A stretch of 43,666 nucleotides of DNA from Treponema sp. (GTDB taxonomy: Bacteria > Spirochaetota > Spirochaetia > Treponematales > Treponemataceae): contig JAGCVK010000075.1 in NCBI GenBank assembly GCA_017962415.1, positions 1 to 43,666 of the forward strand. The letters are read 5' to 3'. The stretch's first letter is position 1. The number at the start of each line of letters is the position of its first letter. The translations under genes were made by a program, and so were the position numbers. Under the pieces are notes generated by a model. That model had not been told where the DNA came from and searched no databases. It worked only from the letters and a program-made list of their open reading frames with translations. This document shows positions 42,185 to 43,666 of this stretch, piece by piece.

Positions 42185-43666
42185 ATGCCACTAAATAAAA
42201 ATATACATAAAGTAATGATAATTGGTTCAGGCCCGATTGTTATTGGACAGGCTGCAGAATTTGATTATGCGGGAAATCAAGCCTGCAAAGCATTAAAACA
42301 GCTGGGGCTTGAAGTTTGCCTTGTGAACTCGAATCCGGCAACACTTATGACAGATCATTCAATGGCAGATGAGATTTATCTTGAGCCGCTTACACTTACA
42401 ACACTACAAAGAATTATAGAAAAAGAAAAACCAGATTCTCTGCTTTCAACGCTCGGCGGACAAACAGGTCTTACACTTAGTATGGAGCTTGCAAAATCTG
42501 GATTTTTAAAAGAGCACAATGTGCAGCTTCTTGGTGCACGCCCGGAAACAATTGACAAAGCCGAAGACCGCCAGATGTTTAAAGATACAATGCAGGCAAT
42601 TGGAGAGCCTTGTATTCCGTCTAAGGTTGTAACAACATATGAAGATGCAGCAGATTTTGTTCATAACGAAATAGGATTTCCGGCAATTATACGACCTGCT
42701 TTTACACTTGGCGGAACTGGCGGTGGAATAGTAAACAACGAACGCGAGCTAGATGAAATTGCTCACAACGGACTACACCGCTCGCCAATACATCAGATTC
42801 TTGTAGAAAAATGTATTAGCGGCTGGAAAGAAGTTGAATTTGAAGTAATTCGCGACAGCACAGGAAATGTAATAACCGTGTGCTCAATGGAAAACTTTGA
42901 CCCGGTTGGTGTTCACACAGGAGACTCAATAGTAATAGCGCCAACAGTTACGCTTGCAGACAAAGAATATCAGATGTTGCGTTCAGCAGCTTTGAACATA
43001 ATTAGCGCGCTAAAAATCGAAGGCGGCTGCAACTGCCAGTTCGCCCTAAACCCAGACAGTTTTGAATACGCCGTTATCGAAGTCAACCCGCGCGTTTCGC
43101 GTTCTTCGGCGCTAGCGAGCAAAGCCACCGGCTATCCAATCGCAAAAGTTGCCGCGCTCATCGCCGTAGGATTTACCTTAGACGAAATTCCAAACTTTGT
43201 AACAAAAAAGACAAAAGCCTGCTTTGAGCCGGTTTTAGATTATGTAGTTGTAAAAATGCCAAAATTCCCGTTCGACAAATTTGTTTACGCAGCGCGTAAA
43301 CTTGGAACACAAATGAAGGCAACCGGCGAAGTTATGGCAATCGGCCAAAACTTTGAAGAAGCAATATTAAAAGCGTGCCGCGGCCTTGAAGTTGGCGTAA
43401 AAGATTTAAACCTTCCGGCTTTTGAAAAAGAAGGCGATGAAAAAATCCGCGAGCGCGTTTCGCAATGTACAGACCAGCGTATTTTTGCAATTTATCAGGC
43501 AATAAAACGTAATCTGCTTACCGTTGAGCAGATTCACGAAATTACAAAAATAGACGAATGGTTTTTGTGGAAGCTCGAAAAAATTGCAAAGGCGGAAAAT
43601 AAAGTTGCCGGGGGCGTTGCGGGGGTTGGAACCCCCGCAGAGAGGGTAGCGACCAACGAAGTGGGC
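42185..43666 (+). CDS. carB: Carbamoyl-phosphate synthase large subunit, 3' end outside window
   Basis: The 494 codons seen are the N-terminal half of the large subunit, an ATP-grasp enzyme that makes carbamoyl phosphate from bicarbonate, ATP and ammonia. [32 protein letters not shown] and [17 protein letters not shown] blocks, EVEFEVIRD and [20 protein letters not shown] are diagnostic. The oligomerisation domain begins about residue 405. From Ala475 the reading passes into a GC-rich hairpin repeat ([20 protein letters not shown]) shared with carA and continues to the window edge in frame. GGAG lies 6 nt before the ATG. Confidence 0.94.
   Translation, partial: MPLNKNIHKVMIIGSGPIVIGQAAEFDYAGNQACKALKQLGLEVCLVNSNPATLMTDHSMADEIYLEPLTLTTLQRIIEKEKPDSLLSTLGGQTGLTLSMELAKSGFLKEHNVQLLGARPETIDKAEDRQMFKDTMQAIGEPCIPSKVVTTYEDAADFVHNEIGFPAIIRPAFTLGGTGGGIVNNERELDEIAHNGLHRSPIHQILVEKCISGWKEVEFEVIRDSTGNVITVCSMENFDPVGVHTGDSIVIAPTVTLADKEYQMLRSAALNIISALKIEGGCNCQFALNPDSFEYAVIEVNPRVSRSSALASKATGYPIAKVAALIAVGFTLDEIPNFVTKKTKACFEPVLDYVVVKMPKFPFDKFVYAARKLGTQMKATGEVMAIGQNFEEAILKACRGLEVGVKDLNLPAFEKEGDEKIRERVSQCTDQRIFAIYQAIKRNLLTVEQIHEITKIDEWFLWKLEKIAKAENKVAGGVAGVGTPAERVATNEVG
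43610..43666 (+). repeat. In-frame GC-rich hairpin repeat inside carB, cut by window end
   Basis: GGGGGCGTTGCGGGG (43610-43624) differs at one base from the carA copy. The variable hairpin here is short (GCGGGGGTT/AACCCCCGC, 43619-43638). The 27 bases at 43640-43666 match 41287-41313 in carA with one difference, in the same reading frame (VATNEVG). Confidence 0.88.

Overview
The window looks like chromosomal DNA of a host-associated spirochaete, most probably a gut or rumen Treponema. The basis is A+T-rich coding sequence, the gene order rpsB-tsf-frr-uppS-cdsA-dxr-rseP, a chemotaxis cluster, a type III glutamine synthetase, LL-diaminopimelate aminotransferase, and palindromic repeats whose translation reads CHAELVSA. 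The genus is inferred from gene content and was not tested. No tRNA, rRNA, transposase, phage gene or CRISPR array was found. TGA is an ordinary stop codon here.

Layout. 1-7914 (+): translation and envelope block (rpsB 3' part, tsf, frr, uppS, cdsA, dxr, rseP, a secreted beta-propeller protein). 8011-10702 (-): class I aminotransferase and glycogen synthase. 10883-12622 (+): secreted protein and a dTDP-4-dehydrorhamnose reductase. 12800-15210 (-): XRE-cupin regulator and acyl-CoA synthetase. 15585-16490 (-): zinc-ribbon membrane protein. 16622-18145 (+): CapA-type protein. 18263-19909 (-): second acyl-CoA synthetase. 20152-28230 (+): DUF2007-like protein, then mcp-cheW-cheB-cheR, a CheA-like scaffold without a kinase domain and with an in-frame TGA in its receiver domain, and a class III adenylate cyclase. 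28280-29968 (-): ammonium transporter fused to P-II. 30524-32616 (-): secreted protein, isochorismatase-like hydrolase, GNAT acetyltransferase. 32797-34902 (-): type III glutamine synthetase. 35398-38142 (+): alpha/beta hydrolase, cysteine synthase, Rrf2 regulator. 38260-40434 (-): dapL and dapF. 40741-43666 (+): carA and the 5' part of carB.

The most interesting material lies in and between the genes. (1) A GC-rich hairpin repeat is inserted in frame in both carA and carB, in the same reading frame. A second, unrelated palindromic repeat is also in frame in carA, and close relatives of it are intergenic. This resembles the in-gene palindromic elements known from Rickettsia. (2) Long modular elements, made of conserved linkers joining hairpins of variable sequence, occupy the 5' leaders of the XRE regulator, glnN and amt. 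(3) Five genes of glutamine, ammonium, carbamoyl-phosphate and diaminopimelate metabolism (carA, carB, glnN, amt, dapF) have a promoter followed almost at once by a terminator-like hairpin and T-run, which suggests a shared attenuation scheme. (4) Four genes have a good -35/-10 promoter placed 7 or 9 nt before the ATG with no Shine-Dalgarno sequence, so they are likely leaderless. (5) The che cluster has no histidine kinase and ends in an adenylate cyclase.

Together the metabolic genes describe nitrogen uptake (Amt-PII), assimilation (GlnN) and use of glutamine (CarAB), with sulfur assimilation (CysK, Rrf2) and the diaminopimelate branch (DapL, DapF) alongside.
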